Numbered from the stretch's first letter, positions 46,401 to 55,500 are shown. The stretch: 64,000 nucleotides of DNA from Camarhynchus parvulus (GCF_901933205.1 NC_044596.1:6692214-6756213); one strand, 5' to 3'. Program-made: numbers and translations. Notes: a model not told the origin generated them from the sequence alone.

Positions 46401-48669
46401 TGCCAGTGCCTCATCAGGATGCCAATGCACAGTCTCATCCTCACAGCTTAAGTGTCAAGATAGATCTTTATCCTGTTTCTTTCCTTTGGCATCTCAAGAG
46501 CCCAGGCAGAAGAGGTGGAAAATAGATTTTGCTTGGAAGATGACTAGCTGTGACTCCTATCCTTGGTATAAGGTTGGCTGGTTGGTTTGTTTGAAGGTTG
46601 GTTGGCTTGTTACAGTTATAACTGAAGGGTCTGCACTGTTTCCCTACCTTGTTTGGGCAATTTTCTGGATGTTCATGTCATTGAGCTACAGAGATGCCTT
46701 CTTTGTCATCAAAATGCTGAGGACTCATCACTCGTTATATAGGCTGGCTTGAAAATTGATCCTCAGTGTAAATTTTTCACACCCGTCCATGGTCCCTTCA
46801 GCCCAGTCCCACTGCACTAGAGTCTCTATGAGGAAGGAGTTGAGAAGCAGCTCATCTAAGTGACCGGTTTATCATCAGCTCTGATGTGTGTGGGCATGCA
46901 GGGGCAAGTGAGGTCCAAGCTGGATGTGGGCAGGTATCCCAGTTTAATCTCTAGGCTGTTTCACCCTGGTGCTCAAGCTGGCTGCACCTGCATTGAACTT
47001 TTTTGCCCATGAAATAGGGGAACATGTCTATGGTTCCCCTGGTCAGCTTCAGAAGGGGACTGCTGTGGAGAATTTGGATGGGGGAACCTGGGGGATTTCT
47101 CATGTGACCTCTCAAGCCAAGTACTCTGTTACTCCCTTAACTGTAAAAAGACCCTTCAATCTGTGCTGCTGTAATAAATGTTCATACCAGGACATAAAGC
47201 CTGTGGAAATCTGGCATCCTCATCCTTTTGAGAGTATTTTATTTTTCCATTGTGTTCATCAGGTGGTGCAGCACCATTAGTGATCTGCTCAGATTGTTAT
47301 GACAATGCCAACATCTACTCCCGGACCCGAGAGTACTGTCCCTATACCTTCATCACCGAGGAGGACCCCCTGGATCAAACCCTCCCGAATCTCATGGTGC
47401 AGATGCCCAAGGAAACCTACACAGCACACACCCAGAATGAAACCAATGCTCTGGGTAATCTCTTAGCAGACAGAGATGTGCCCATCTTCCTTGCCAACCA
47501 TGACAAAAAAAGTGATAAGAAAATCTCTTCCCAGCAGATTATTGGTGAGTGTCCACTTTTCCTTTTGTTGCTTTGTATTCCCTAATAACTTTAGCTTTTG
47601 TTATGCTGCCCTTCACTATTGACAAACAGCTTCAAGTGCCAGTAGTTCGTGGAATAACTCACATGTTAAACCACTTGTTCTCCAAATGCCCATGTTGCAT
47701 CAGCAAGCAACAGTTTGCATGCAGTACCTGAGACTGAAGAGGGTGATGTTAAAAAGATAGAATTTCTTAATTTGCAGGTTTAAGTTTGTGGAATGTGAGC
47801 CTTTGCTTATACTTCAAGGACATGTATTAACCAAAAGTTGGAGCTTCACGTAAGAAATTCAAATAGCCTTTCTGTTTGAGCTGGCCTGAAGTTCAAAGAA
47901 CTCCCTAAAGTGGTTATTTTTCTGTTGACTTTCTTCCAGATCACCTTTTTAAAAATTCACACTGAAACTCTGTGTGTTCCTGGTTACTGTAAGAGATTGC
48001 TGGAAAAGGAGAGCATCTAGTAAAATATACTCTCAAAACCAGAGAAAATAATCTCAGAAGGATTGTAATTGCCGAGTCACAGAGCTCAAATATTTTTAAA
48101 ATCTCAGTGTGATTGATCTCTGCTCTTTATGAGCAGTGACAGCACCTGAGGAACAGCTGGAGCTGCGTCAGGAATGGTTTGGATTGGGTATCGGGAAAAG
48201 GTCCTTCCTCCAGTGGGTGGTTGGGCACTGCCCAGGCTCCCCAGGGAATGGTCATGGCCCCAAGGCTGCCAGAGCTCAAAGAATGTTTGGACAACGCTCT
48301 TCAGGCACAGGGTGGAATTTGTTGGGGTGTCTGTGCAGGGCCAGGAGTTGGACTCCATGATCCTTGAGGGTCCCTTCCAACTTAGGATATTCCTTGATTC
48401 TATGAACTTGATTCTGTTTATCTTCTAATTTTTCTCCCTCAGAGCCCTTCCAGGTTCCTCTGTGGGGAGGCAGCAAAGACCTGGCTTGCTCTCACCCGCA
48501 GTTCCTGCACCATCCGTTGGCCCACGAGGCCCCACAGCCGCTCCGGAGCGACAGTATTGCCAACAGTGGCCGGGACCAGGCATCGCCCAGGCCCTGCCGG
48601 AGGCTGCGGGAGGAGAGTTTTGATTTTAACAGGACACGGAACATTCATGACCACAGTGAAACCACATAA
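28145..48669 (+). CDS. LRIG2: LRIG2, leucine-rich repeats and immunoglobulin-like domains protein 2 (18 coding exons)
   Basis: LRIG proteins are single-pass membrane proteins that modulate receptor signalling; LRIG2 has been linked to ErbB, PDGFR and axon-guidance pathways, and to urofacial syndrome in humans. The 18 exons below splice to about 1075 residues (human about 1065): signal peptide 1-~50, LRRNT cysteines 54/58/60/67, LRR array ~88-460, LRRCT ~462-506, Ig1 ~508-612, Ig2 ~614-706, Ig3 ~707-795, transmembrane helix ~818-841 followed by RRK, then a cytoplasmic tail ending in HDHSETT. The sequence tracks human LRIG2 through every exon, more closely than LRIG1 or LRIG3. The start at 28145 was chosen because a leucine-rich signal sequence follows; an in-frame ATG at 27950 would bury it. 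The summed exons are 3229 bases, one too many, explained by an extra C in exon 1. The neighbour SLC16A1 is divergent, as in human. Confidence 0.97.
28562..28875 (+). mobile_element. CR1 LINE 3' fragment in LRIG2 intron 1
   Basis: It runs from AGGAGGGTGCAGCCAGCTGG through GGAGGAATTTCTTCACAGAA to CAATGATCTTGGAGGTGTTT and ends in GATTCTGTGATTTTGT. It begins only about 145 bases downstream of the exon 1 donor. Confidence 0.9.
28905..29165 (-). mobile_element. CR1 LINE internal fragment, antisense
   Basis: GTGGGGTCTCACCTGAGCGG, GCAGAGGGGCAGAATCGCCC and AACATCACCAAGTCCTCCTC match the antisense of the CR1 region just upstream of the common 3' fragment. It lies tail to tail with the preceding sense copy. 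Confidence 0.75.
31515..31625 (+). mobile_element. CR1 LINE 3' fragment
   Basis: CCAGAGCTCAGGGAGTGTTT, GACAATGCTCTTAGGCA and GGACCAGGAATTGGACTTAA are CR1 3'-end segments. The terminal octamer repeats are lost. Confidence 0.8.
32681..32697. repeat. (TTA)n microsatellite
   Basis: A short perfect run of TTA/ATT triplets, about 35 bases upstream of the LRIG2 exon 2 acceptor. Confidence 0.85.
32733..32804 (+). CDS. LRIG2: LRIG2 exon 2 (first LRR)
   Basis: Encodes [28 protein letters not shown] residues ~91-114, the first LRR. Flanks are CTCTAG acceptor and GTAAGT donor; 72 bases, phase 2 at both ends. Confidence 0.95.
33280..33354 (+). CDS. LRIG2: LRIG2 exon 3 (LRR)
   Basis: Encodes [15 protein letters not shown]... 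with N-glycosylation motif NIT, nearly identical to human LRIG2. Acceptor TTTAAG, donor GTAAGT; 75 bases, phase 2. Confidence 0.97.
33846..33980 (+). CDS. LRIG2: LRIG2 exon 4 (LRRs)
   Basis: Encodes [14 protein letters not shown]... and [16 protein letters not shown]..., two LRR units. Acceptor TTTCAG, donor GTAAGT; 135 bases, phase 2. Confidence 0.97.
34497..34640 (+). CDS. LRIG2: LRIG2 exon 5 (two LRRs)
   Basis: Encodes [18 protein letters not shown]... and [15 protein letters not shown].... Acceptor CCTTAG, donor GTAAGT; 144 bases, exactly two 24-residue repeats, phase 2. Confidence 0.97.
34771..34914 (+). CDS. LRIG2: LRIG2 exon 6 (two LRRs)
   Basis: Encodes [18 protein letters not shown]... 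and [18 protein letters not shown].... Acceptor GAAAG after a weak pyrimidine tract, donor GTGAGT; 144 bases, phase 2. Confidence 0.97.
35092..35250 (+). mobile_element. CR1 LINE 3' fragment in LRIG2 intron 6
   Basis: CCTGGAAGTGTTCAAGGCCA, GCAACCTGGTCTAGTGGAAG and TTTGAGGTCCCTTCCAACAC are the diagnostic CR1 3' segments, same orientation as LRIG2. Confidence 0.92.
35684..35827 (+). CDS. LRIG2: LRIG2 exon 7 (two LRRs)
   Basis: Encodes [18 protein letters not shown]... and [15 protein letters not shown].... Acceptor ATTAG, donor GTAAGT; 144 bases, phase 2. Confidence 0.97.
36061..36204 (+). CDS. LRIG2: LRIG2 exon 8 (two LRRs)
   Basis: Encodes [18 protein letters not shown]... and [18 protein letters not shown].... 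Acceptor TTTCAG, donor GTAAGT; 144 bases, phase 2. Confidence 0.97.
36205..38350 (+). other. LRIG2: LRIG2 intron 8
   Basis: A 2.1 kb AT-rich intron. No CR1 core or alternative exon was recognised in it. The next LRR residues resume only at 38351. Confidence 0.85.
38351..38431 (+). CDS. LRIG2: LRIG2 exon 9 (long LRR)
   Basis: Encodes [20 protein letters not shown]..., a 27-residue LRR with the extra WAIEDAN-type segment also seen in human LRIG2. Acceptor CCTGCAG, donor GTATGT; 81 bases, phase 2. Confidence 0.96.
39260..39331 (+). CDS. LRIG2: LRIG2 exon 10 (LRR)
   Basis: Encodes [20 protein letters not shown].... Acceptor TTTTCAG, donor GTAAGT; 72 bases, phase 2. Confidence 0.97.
39469..39537 (+). 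CDS. LRIG2: LRIG2 exon 11 (last LRR)
   Basis: Encodes [17 protein letters not shown].... Acceptor CTTACAG, donor GTAAGT; 69 bases, phase 2. The intron upstream is only 137 bases. Confidence 0.97.
39538..41011 (+). other. LRIG2: LRIG2 intron 11
   Basis: A 1.5 kb AT-rich intron with no recognised repeat core or exon. Confidence 0.85.
41012..41175 (+). CDS. LRIG2: LRIG2 exon 12 (LRRCT cap)
   Basis: Encodes [20 protein letters not shown]... through [14 protein letters not shown]... to DDFVC, the C-terminal LRR cap with its conserved cysteines. Acceptor CTGCAG, donor GTTTGT, which is weaker than the others. The 164-base exon changes phase from 2 to 1. Confidence 0.96.
41176..42412 (+). other. 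LRIG2: LRIG2 intron 12
   Basis: A 1.2 kb intron with one antisense CR1 fragment (41523-41690); nothing else recognised. Confidence 0.8.
41523..41690 (-). mobile_element. CR1 LINE 3' fragment, antisense
   Basis: GTTTGGGTTGGAAGGGACCT, AAAGATCATCCAGTTCCAAC and CAGGTTGCACCAAGCCCTGC are near-consensus CR1, so this copy is relatively young. Confidence 0.95.
42413..42733 (+). CDS. LRIG2: LRIG2 exon 13 (Ig domain 1)
   Basis: Encodes [19 protein letters not shown]... with Ig cysteines at residues ~532 and ~593, tryptophan at ~546, and the DEGKYQC F-strand motif. NVT, NFT and NYS are likely N-glycosylation sites. Acceptor TTTTCAG, donor GTAAGT; 321 bases, phase 1. Confidence 0.97.
42734..43796 (+). 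other. LRIG2: LRIG2 intron 13
   Basis: A 1.1 kb intron holding one sense CR1 copy about 200 bases before the exon 14 acceptor; nothing else recognised. Confidence 0.8.
43387..43595 (+). mobile_element. CR1 LINE 3' fragment
   Basis: GGATATTAGGAAGAAATTTC, AGCAGCTGTGGCTGCCCCAT, GGCCAGGCTGGACAGGGCTT and a diverged 3' end with AGTTCTATGA mark a sense CR1 copy. Confidence 0.95.
43797..44078 (+). CDS. LRIG2: LRIG2 exon 14 (Ig domain 2)
   Basis: Encodes [16 protein letters not shown]... with Ig cysteines at residues ~636 and ~688 and tryptophan ~648, almost identical to human LRIG2. Acceptor TTCCAG, donor GTAAGT; 282 bases, phase 1. Confidence 0.97.
44401..45030 (+). mobile_element. CR1 LINE fragment interrupted by a second CR1
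   Basis: The outer copy reads GGGATGCATGAGAAAGAGCA through TCTGGAGTACTGTGTTCAGT to about 44597. It resumes at about 44665 with GGCTTATGGAACTGGGCTTG and continues to ACCAGATGACCCACTATGGT. It is longer than most copies here, reaching back into the end of ORF2. Confidence 0.85.
44598..44664 (+). mobile_element. Short CR1 3' tail nested in the outer CR1
   Basis: GGTTGGACTTGATAATCTTA and AAATGATTTCATGATTCTGT form a complete CR1 3' terminus in the middle of the outer CR1 sequence. The flanks share GAAA, a possible short target duplication. Confidence 0.75.
45085..45272 (+). mobile_element. CR1 LINE 3' fragment adjoining exon 15 acceptor
   Basis: GGCACAGGTTTCCCAAAGCA, GGAGCAACTTGGTCTAGTGG and TTCCTTCCAACCCAAACCAT belong to CR1. 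The repeat ends about 35 bases before LRIG2 exon 15. Confidence 0.93.
45305..45754 (+). CDS. LRIG2: LRIG2 exon 15 (Ig domain 3 and transmembrane helix)
   Basis: Encodes Ig3 (cysteines ~730 and ~779), a short stalk ending in EEDGWT, the helix [20 protein letters not shown] plus VIVIYHM (residues ~817-843) and the stop-transfer RRK. The Ig region and membrane helix are nearly identical to human LRIG2. Acceptor CCCAG, donor GTTAAG (less common at +3); 450 bases, phase 1. Confidence 0.97.
46228..46377 (+). CDS. LRIG2: LRIG2 exon 16 (cytoplasmic tail)
   Basis: Encodes [20 protein letters not shown]... through [18 protein letters not shown]. Acceptor TTGCAG, donor GTAAGC; 150 bases, phase 1. Confidence 0.96.
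46378..47262 (+). other. LRIG2: LRIG2 intron 16
   Basis: A 0.9 kb intron with no recognised repeat or exon. Confidence 0.8.
47263..47544 (+). CDS. LRIG2: LRIG2 exon 17 (cytoplasmic tail)
   Basis: Encodes [20 protein letters not shown]... a strongly conserved LRIG tail block, then [10 protein letters not shown] and a more divergent stretch. Acceptor CATCAG, donor GTGAGT; 282 bases, phase 1. Confidence 0.97.
47545..48442 (+). other. LRIG2: LRIG2 intron 17
   Basis: A 0.9 kb intron whose last third is a sense CR1 copy running almost to the exon 18 acceptor. Confidence 0.85.
48130..48412 (+). mobile_element. CR1 LINE 3' fragment adjoining exon 18 acceptor
   Basis: GGGAATGGTCATGGCCCCAA, AGAATGTTTGGACAACGCTC and GGAGTTGGACTCCATGATCC match the sense strand of the same CR1 subfamily found antisense at 26603. 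It ends with CTTGATTCTATGAA, about 30 bases before the exon. Confidence 0.95.
48443..48669 (+). CDS. LRIG2: LRIG2 exon 18 (C-terminus, stop at 48667-48669)
   Basis: Encodes a divergent tail segment and the conserved end [17 protein letters not shown] followed by TAA; the human end has DFSRTRNIQD. Acceptor CCCTCAG. Confidence 0.95.
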
Positions 48670-49139
48670 AACAAAGCCTTGAAAGCAAATCCACGTTGAC
48701 TGACTGTATTTACTACCTCAGTACTAACCCCAAGGCCAAAGATGCTTGTGTATGTGTCTGCAAGTACTAAAGAGTACTTGGAGGAGATGCCACATGCCCT
48801 TTTTTCTGCAATTTTTCCATTGGAAATGGGAATGTGCATCAGAGAACACATGGAAAATTAGTGCTATCTACAAAAATAACATTAAAACATGGATTGTGTG
48901 ATGCTGGAAGCAGTCTTTGTGGTGGTGCATGTTTTGGAAAGCTCTGGAGAACGTGTGTAGCTATTTCAGTGTTTTGTCTGCTTGGAAACAAACCATCAGG
49001 GCCTCCTCATGGAATTCCCCTGGAACTGTAAGTGTAAAACTCTTGGCCAGCTTTTCCTTCCTTAGACTGTTGGCAGGTGTCTGTTGCCAGTCTGAATTTG
49101 GGGCTTGTTTTCTTCTATGAATAATGGACTCTAGTTGTA

Positions 49140-49145
49140 AATAAA
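49140..49145 (+). terminator. LRIG2: Proximal poly(A) signal of LRIG2
   Basis: AATAAA about 470 bases after the stop codon, inside an AT-rich stretch. Would give a short 3' UTR isoform. Confidence 0.5.
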
Positions 49146-51452
49146 CTCGCATTTATAAATATTTTGTATACACTAAGCATATAAATGTGTTGACTGTAAT
49201 GTAAATTATTTTTTATTATGCCAAAGTATGTATCATACTGTTAGTCTTGACAGCTGCATATCAAGCCATATGGGGAGCTTGGGGGGACTGAAAGCTTGTT
49301 TGTGAGGGAATAGAGCTGTCTTTGTTTTGAAAAGTGCATTTACTTATAGATATGTGGTAGAACTGTGATATTGATGAATTTCATTGTTGCCTACAACTGT
49401 GTGCCTGGCTGCAAGCTGATTCATTTCATGATAGTAGCAGAATTTCAAGGTTTTTCTAAGCTTTTATCTATAAAAAACCCTTTGTATTGTATCTGCTGAG
49501 AGGGTCTCCAGCTGACAGTTCAGTGAATTTTTTTTCCTAGCTGACAGTTAAGTGAACTTTTAAAAAGAATGTGGTGATGAAAAGCATGAGGTAAATTGAG
49601 AGAGCACTTGATGAATACTTATTTCTTCTGCATAGCCAAAGGCATATGGAATTTAAAACACTGATCCTTTTCTGTTGTAAAATATCAGGCTACATTGTTG
49701 AACTAATAGTTCCCTTAAATCTTGGTGTGGTCAAAATATTTAAGTATTTGACTGGTGAGAAATTATACCATGCAGGCAACCCCTCACTACTGAAAGATCT
49801 TGCTGACACAAAGGAAGCTCAGACTCCATAGTTTCAGTGAGATGTGCCTGAGAAAATGAGGATGACAAATGACATTATAAAGGCTTCCTGGAAAGTTGTT
49901 CTTTTTGAGGGAAAATTCCCCTTTTTGTAGAATGTGTTGAAAGACTCCTCAGGGATGGGTTTTCAGCAGGTACATTCTGCTCTGTGGACACGCCTTTAGA
50001 GTGAGTTGCTTCCTTCCTGGTCACTACTGTCTGCTTTGGAGCTATAGGATTTGGACCCAAATAAAGCCATCTGTGTGATATTTTTATAAAGAAACCCCTT
50101 TTTGGCCCAGCTAAGTTGTAGGTATGTGAGAATTCCCATTGATCCATTCCTGGACTGAAAGGTTTGCGACTCAATTGTTAGGTGTAGTGGTGCAGAATCA
50201 CAGCAGAATTTAGAGACTGAAGTATTTGAGTAAATGAGTGGGGAAACACTGGGATTAATGGTGCTTTTCCCATGGCTCTTTGGACAGGAATAACAGTCAA
50301 AACCTTGCAAATGAGTAAATATTTTTAAGGCCTCTTCCCATGCTCTCAAAGCCAGCATGGCTGCTTTGGTAGACAGCAGCTTTAGTGGAAAGGGGATGCA
50401 ATTGTCCTTGACCTTTGGGTAAAATAGAGAGAAACACAGGTGTGTAAATTTTGGGATTCTGACAGGTGAAATCTTAATTTTTTTTTTATCAGTTCATTTC
50501 TTTCTGGTTTTATTTCCTCCAGACTTTTCCTTCCCAGGTAGCATTTAAGGCACAGTGCTTATTCTGAATCCAAAGTGCTCCCTGCTGCAGGGACCCAGCA
50601 CTGTCAGTTTAAATCCAGACGAAAAAAGTCATGCCATGAAACTATAGCAGCAGCAAAGCCCTTATCATTTTGGGCTGCTCTCTCAGCCAGTAGTCACTCA
50701 GGCTACTGGGACAAGGTGCTGCTGGCATCCGTGATTCCCAGCAGTGGGAAAGCTGCGTCCCTGCTGCTGCTCTCTCATCGCCACTTGGCAAATGCTTATT
50801 CCTGTTTCTTTCATTCCTTTCTCGCTTTGTAGGAGCTGAGCTCACACATCTGTCACAGTGCAGCTGGCATCATCCAGACCCTGAGAGTACTTGGGGTACA
50901 ACTCCCTGGAGCAAGAGAATTCGCTTTAGGTAGATGAGACCTGCTTGTCCTGGGTCAGGGCTTTAAAATCGCTACTGTCTGTACCAGGACTATGTTGGCT
51001 GTCAGAGAGTGCAGCTAAAGCTGCTCTGACTTCTGTGAGAGATTGGCCTATAAAAGCTGAATCCTGAATTAAGACATTTACATCCTTCCACGAGCATTTA
51101 AAATCTATAAGCTGGTTGTAAATAGCTGATGCTTGTAAGTAGGTGACACTTTGCTGCACTGTGGAAAAACTTCTTTGGTAGACTTGGAGGAGAAAATCAT
51201 GTGTGTCTTGTTTCCCCTTTGCAGAGGGACAGAGTGGCCTTTCTTTTTTTCAGTAAAAACAAGCAATTGCCTCAATCAATGCCAAAGCACTACCGGTACA
51301 GGAACTGAAGGGGGTCAGAAGCAGCAAGAGCAAAGCTGCTTCTGTTCCCTCTTGCTATTTCCTATTGTCTATTTATATTTTTTTCACAGCAGAATGTACA
51401 TTTTGTATAGCATATGTAATATATGTTTGTCCATTGTAACATATGTCCAAAC

Positions 51453-51458
51453 AATAAA
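51453..51458 (+). terminator. LRIG2: Distal poly(A) signal of LRIG2
   Basis: AATAAA followed by TG-rich sequence (GTGTAACTCTGTTAGTTTG) about 25-45 bases downstream, resembling a cleavage-stimulating element. Likely the main 3' end. Confidence 0.6.
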
Positions 51459-51584
51459 ATGCTGTATACATTGAACATTCAGTGTAACTCTGTTAGTTTG
51501 CAAATTGAGTAATTATATTTTGTCCTGTGGTATTTAATTTTCATAGGGGGGAAAAAATAGAGTAAACTTTGTGAACTGGACATG

Positions 51585-51662
51585 GTTCTGGGACTCTGAG
51601 ATTTGGACAAGGTGACCTCTGGAGGGTGTTTGCATCTCAACCATTCTCTCATTCTGTGATTG
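51585..51662 (+). mobile_element. CR1 LINE 3' tail
   Basis: GGACAAGGTGACCTCTGGAG with a closing CATTCTCTCATTCTGTGATT is a short CR1 3' terminus just past the LRIG2 poly(A) site. Confidence 0.8.
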
Positions 51663-52249
51663 TCATTTCAGTTTTCCTGCAGGAAGTACCTGTACCCTTT
51701 TTGGAAAATGGGGGAGGGGTGGTTCTTCTGTGGTAGTGTTAACTCTGTGCCAGGAGCCTTGCAGATCACTGTGCTCCCCACACTTTTCTCCTGATTTTCC
51801 AATGCTGCCCTCCTGTACTTTGGATCCTCTGAAAAGATGATTTTCTTTCTAGCAATGAACTGTCAGCACAAGTTGGTGGGAGCATCTCCCACATGCCAGC
51901 TGCAGGACATGCTGCTAGCCCAATCCCTCCTGAAAACCAGCATGAGCTTTTTATTCCTTTGAATAACTCCCTCTCTATCTCCCTGCATTCTTCTGCTGGT
52001 TCATGTTCTGATAAACACCTTTGTTTTCCTGTGCTCTGTCCTGTGTTCTTCACTATTGTACCTGTTCCCAGATCTTAGCACCGACTAGCTTTTCCCAGGT
52101 TAACTTGAGCTCCTGCAGCTGCTTCATCCCCGACTCCTGCTGACAGATGTTTACACCCAGGGAAAGGGCTCCCAAGACCTGCATGTGCCTTGTTCCCCCC
52201 ACCCTAGACACCCTGACCTCCGTGCTTATTCTGGACTAGGACTTTGCAC

Positions 52250-52532
52250 AAGGGCATGCAGTGTCAGGACAAGGGGGAAAGGCCTTAAGCTGATGAGGGA
52301 AGGTTTAGAGTAGATATTAGGAAGAAATTCTTCCCTGTAAGGGTGCTGAGGCCTTGGCACAGATTTTCCAGAGCAGCTGTGGCTGCCCCATCCCTTGAAG
52401 TGTCCAAGGCCAGGTTGGGCAGGACTTGGAGCAGCCTGGTCTACTGGAAGGTGTCCCTGCTCATGGGCAGGCGGTGGAACGAGATGAGGTTTTAGGTCCA
52501 TTCCAACCTAAAACATTCCACGATTCTGTGAT
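52250..52532 (+). mobile_element. CR1 LINE 3' fragment
   Basis: GTGTCAGGACAAGGGGGAAA, TAGATATTAGGAAGAAATTC, GGCCAGGTTGGGCAGGACTT and ACATTCCACGATTCTGTGAT cover the CR1 3' end with little divergence. Confidence 0.95.
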
Positions 52533-55500
52533 TTATCAGCTCACATTCCTGATAATCAGGGATTCCTTCAGCCTCTGCCTGGACTAGGACACTACCTGGC
52601 TGGGCAGGGGTCAGCAGAGTCCCCTGCCACCTGAGGAGGACCACCTTATATTTATAAACCATATTGGGGTTTCCCTGGAGCTGAAGCATTCAGAGTGTCC
52701 ACAGCATTCCCCAGATGGCAGCTTTTTGTGTCCTCCTAAGTATTTTCAAGCCGCCTCAATTGCAGGAGAATGGCCTCAATGATCCTAACCAGCCCCACAA
52801 GCCTTGATTTATCCAGGAGTGTTATGGAACCCCACCCCTGTGACCATTTCAACAAGATGCTCAGGAAAAACCAGCTACTGCCTTCCCAGGCAAGTTCAGC
52901 TCTCCCTAGCACAGTGTCAGAGCCAACAGCTATTGCAGATAAGATCATGAATAGTTAATGTTCTCAGTTACCCAAGCATATTTAAAAATTAACACAAGCC
53001 TGGTGCTGATGAGAGTAAAAAACTGGGTCATCAAAGACAGGAAAAAAACGGAAAACAATTGCACTTGCCCTTGGGCTTCACTAATGACTGGGTTTTTGTG
53101 GAGGATCCTAGTCCTTCCTCTCTTTAAGCCTTCAGTGGTTTAATACTGGATGCTTCATTAAAGCACCTTCCCTTTTGCCTGCCAGGTTCTCCTCCCCTCC
53201 TTCCCTCCTGCAGGAGTTTCTGGCCCCTTTGGATGTGTCTCCAGGCTCCAGTGTGATGGTTGGTGCCGTGAGCATGAGGCTGGGCACCGTGGAGTGAAAG
53301 AGCTGATGAGCACAGTGTGGTGGGCAGGGCTGTGTGACATGGGGACGTGAGCAAGGGCAGGGGGCTGGGTGAATCCCCCTCTGGGAGCAGCCCCATGTGT
53401 CCCTGGGGTACCTCCAGACACCCACTTGGAAAAGTTACCCCCTCATTTGTGGGTTGATGTTGTCACCTTCTGCTAAATTGACCCTCAAGTCCCTCAGGTC
53501 TGGTCTTAGCAAGGGAATAAGCAAATAGCTGAGTTGGAAGGAGAAGACAGTCCTTGGGTCCATGGGACCTTCAGCCTTGGGGGCTTTGGGCTCCAATCCC
53601 AGAGCAGCTGGGGCTGTTACCTGCACTGGGAGCCCCATGAATTCCAGATTGCTCTTCCCTGCACATAGGAAGCTGGAAGATACACAGGGTCCTTTTTCAG
53701 AATGAACCCACATATTCATAGGCAGACAGGAGTACAGGGAACAAATAAACTCCAAATCCTGATTTTTATGGCTTTGGCCCTGAAGTGGCTCACTGGGAAC
53801 ACCAGCAGCAGGGATCACCACCCCAGAGAGCATCAGCTGCTTCCAGCCAGACGAGCACTAAGTCCCAGCAACATGAGCAGATGATGGCAGAGATCACACA
53901 GGGATGTCTGCCGTTGCAGGCAGTGATGGGGGGCTTCCCCAGGTGAGAAAAGGGATGGTTAGCTCCCTTTGTGCAGTGGAGATGAGATTTCCAACACCCT
54001 TTAGGAGGATGGGTGAGCTTGTCCCCTCCAGATTGCAGACACTGAGGGAAGAAAGGAATAGCCTCCTGGAGAACTGGCACATACCAAGCCCTGGGCTTCC
54101 ACCCAGTGCTTCTTTGTGTGTCTGACTCAACTGGTTCTGGATCTGCTCTGAGCTGACCAGGATGGAAATGGACTGAAACACAGCACAGCAGAGAAGGGAC
54201 AACCTCAGAGCATGTCCTTTAATCCAAGGGCCTTTTCCTGCTGTGCCTAGAGGCAGTCCTGGTTGGGCTTGCTATTTGGAGGGCAATGGAGTGCTATTAA
54301 GGCCACTGTTTATCTCGTTTTCTCCCAGTGAGTTGCCATTTATCCGCTCTGTGAGGGACATGGCACTGATTGAACTCTGAGTGGTTACTGACAGGCACAG
54401 CCACAGGGTCGCTCCTGCTCTGTCCTCTCCATCTCCTGGTGATGTTTCACATCAGGATTTCTCTCACACGAGGCAGAGCTGGGCTGAGGGAATGGTTAAA
54501 GCTCCACGCCAGGAGCCCTGACCAGAGATCAGTGCATCCTTCTCTCTTGGTTCAGGGCTCTCATGCCAGCTCATCTCTCTTGGCAAAGGCAGATCTTCTA
54601 TAAATAAGGCCCTTTTGCACATAACTTGCATGTAACACAGGATAACTGCTCTGCTCACCACTTGGAGGGTTTGATTTCACATTAGGTTTAATGTATCTTC
54701 TAAAGACTTACCCATGTAATTTGCCCCAGCAGTTGGAAACATTTCTTCTGTCCTTGCATAGATGTGTCACTGACACCATTTACCTGATGCTGGATGCTGC
54801 AGGAGCATCTATTGAACAGAGTGCTGTGATTTGTGATTTGCCAAAGGGGATTTTGAGATGCAGAAATAAATGTGCCCTGCTCTATTAATAGCTAACAGCC
54901 TGCTGAGAGTATCCCTGGGAGCATGTGTGGCTTGGGAAAGGTCTGGCTGAACTCGGTGAGGAGCTGTTCTGTAGAACAGGACTGATCCTGTCCTGAAAAA
55001 TTTTAATTAAAATAAATGCCCAGGAAAGGGCCAACCATTTGTGCTGTTGCTTCCTGAGCCTGATTAAGCAGTGTGTCAGTGCAAGTGACCTACAGCTAAT
55101 GCAGGACCCAATTCACATTTAAGTTAAAAATTATATTTTTAAAATAAAAGTTCGTTCAGTCCTGTTAGTCTGTCTGTCCAGGCATACACATTATCAGCAG
55201 CAGCAGCTCTCGGAGCCTGAATAACACAGGAGGTGTCCTCTCTCCCTCAGATGCTCCGACATGGCCAGGTCCAGAGAAATTTTGGCTGAGCCTCTGCTTC
55301 CAGAGCTCTCATGTCCATGTCCAGGCTGTAAAATCTCAGGACAGTGCTTCTGACAGTGAGTGGCTCTCGGTGTCCTTCCAAGGGGGATGTCATTTTTGCA
55401 TCTGGTGTTTTTCTGCCCTGTGTTGGCACTGTCCACAGCTGCAGAGGTCTGCAGCTCCTTGGTGGTGCTGGGGCCGTGACAGTGACTTTCTGGAGAGGTT

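Larger units (their letters stand above)
48670..51480 (+). other. LRIG2: LRIG2 3' UTR (3' end inferred)
   Basis: No further exon signals follow the stop. Poly(A) signals AATAAA are found at 49140-49145 and 51453-51458. The second is preceded by an AT-rich stretch typical of a distal cleavage site and followed within about 120 bases by an intergenic CR1. A 18-base direct repeat (AGCTGACAGTT(C/A)AGTGAA) lies at 49510 and 49539. The UTR lacks CR1, unlike the flanks. Confidence 0.65.
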
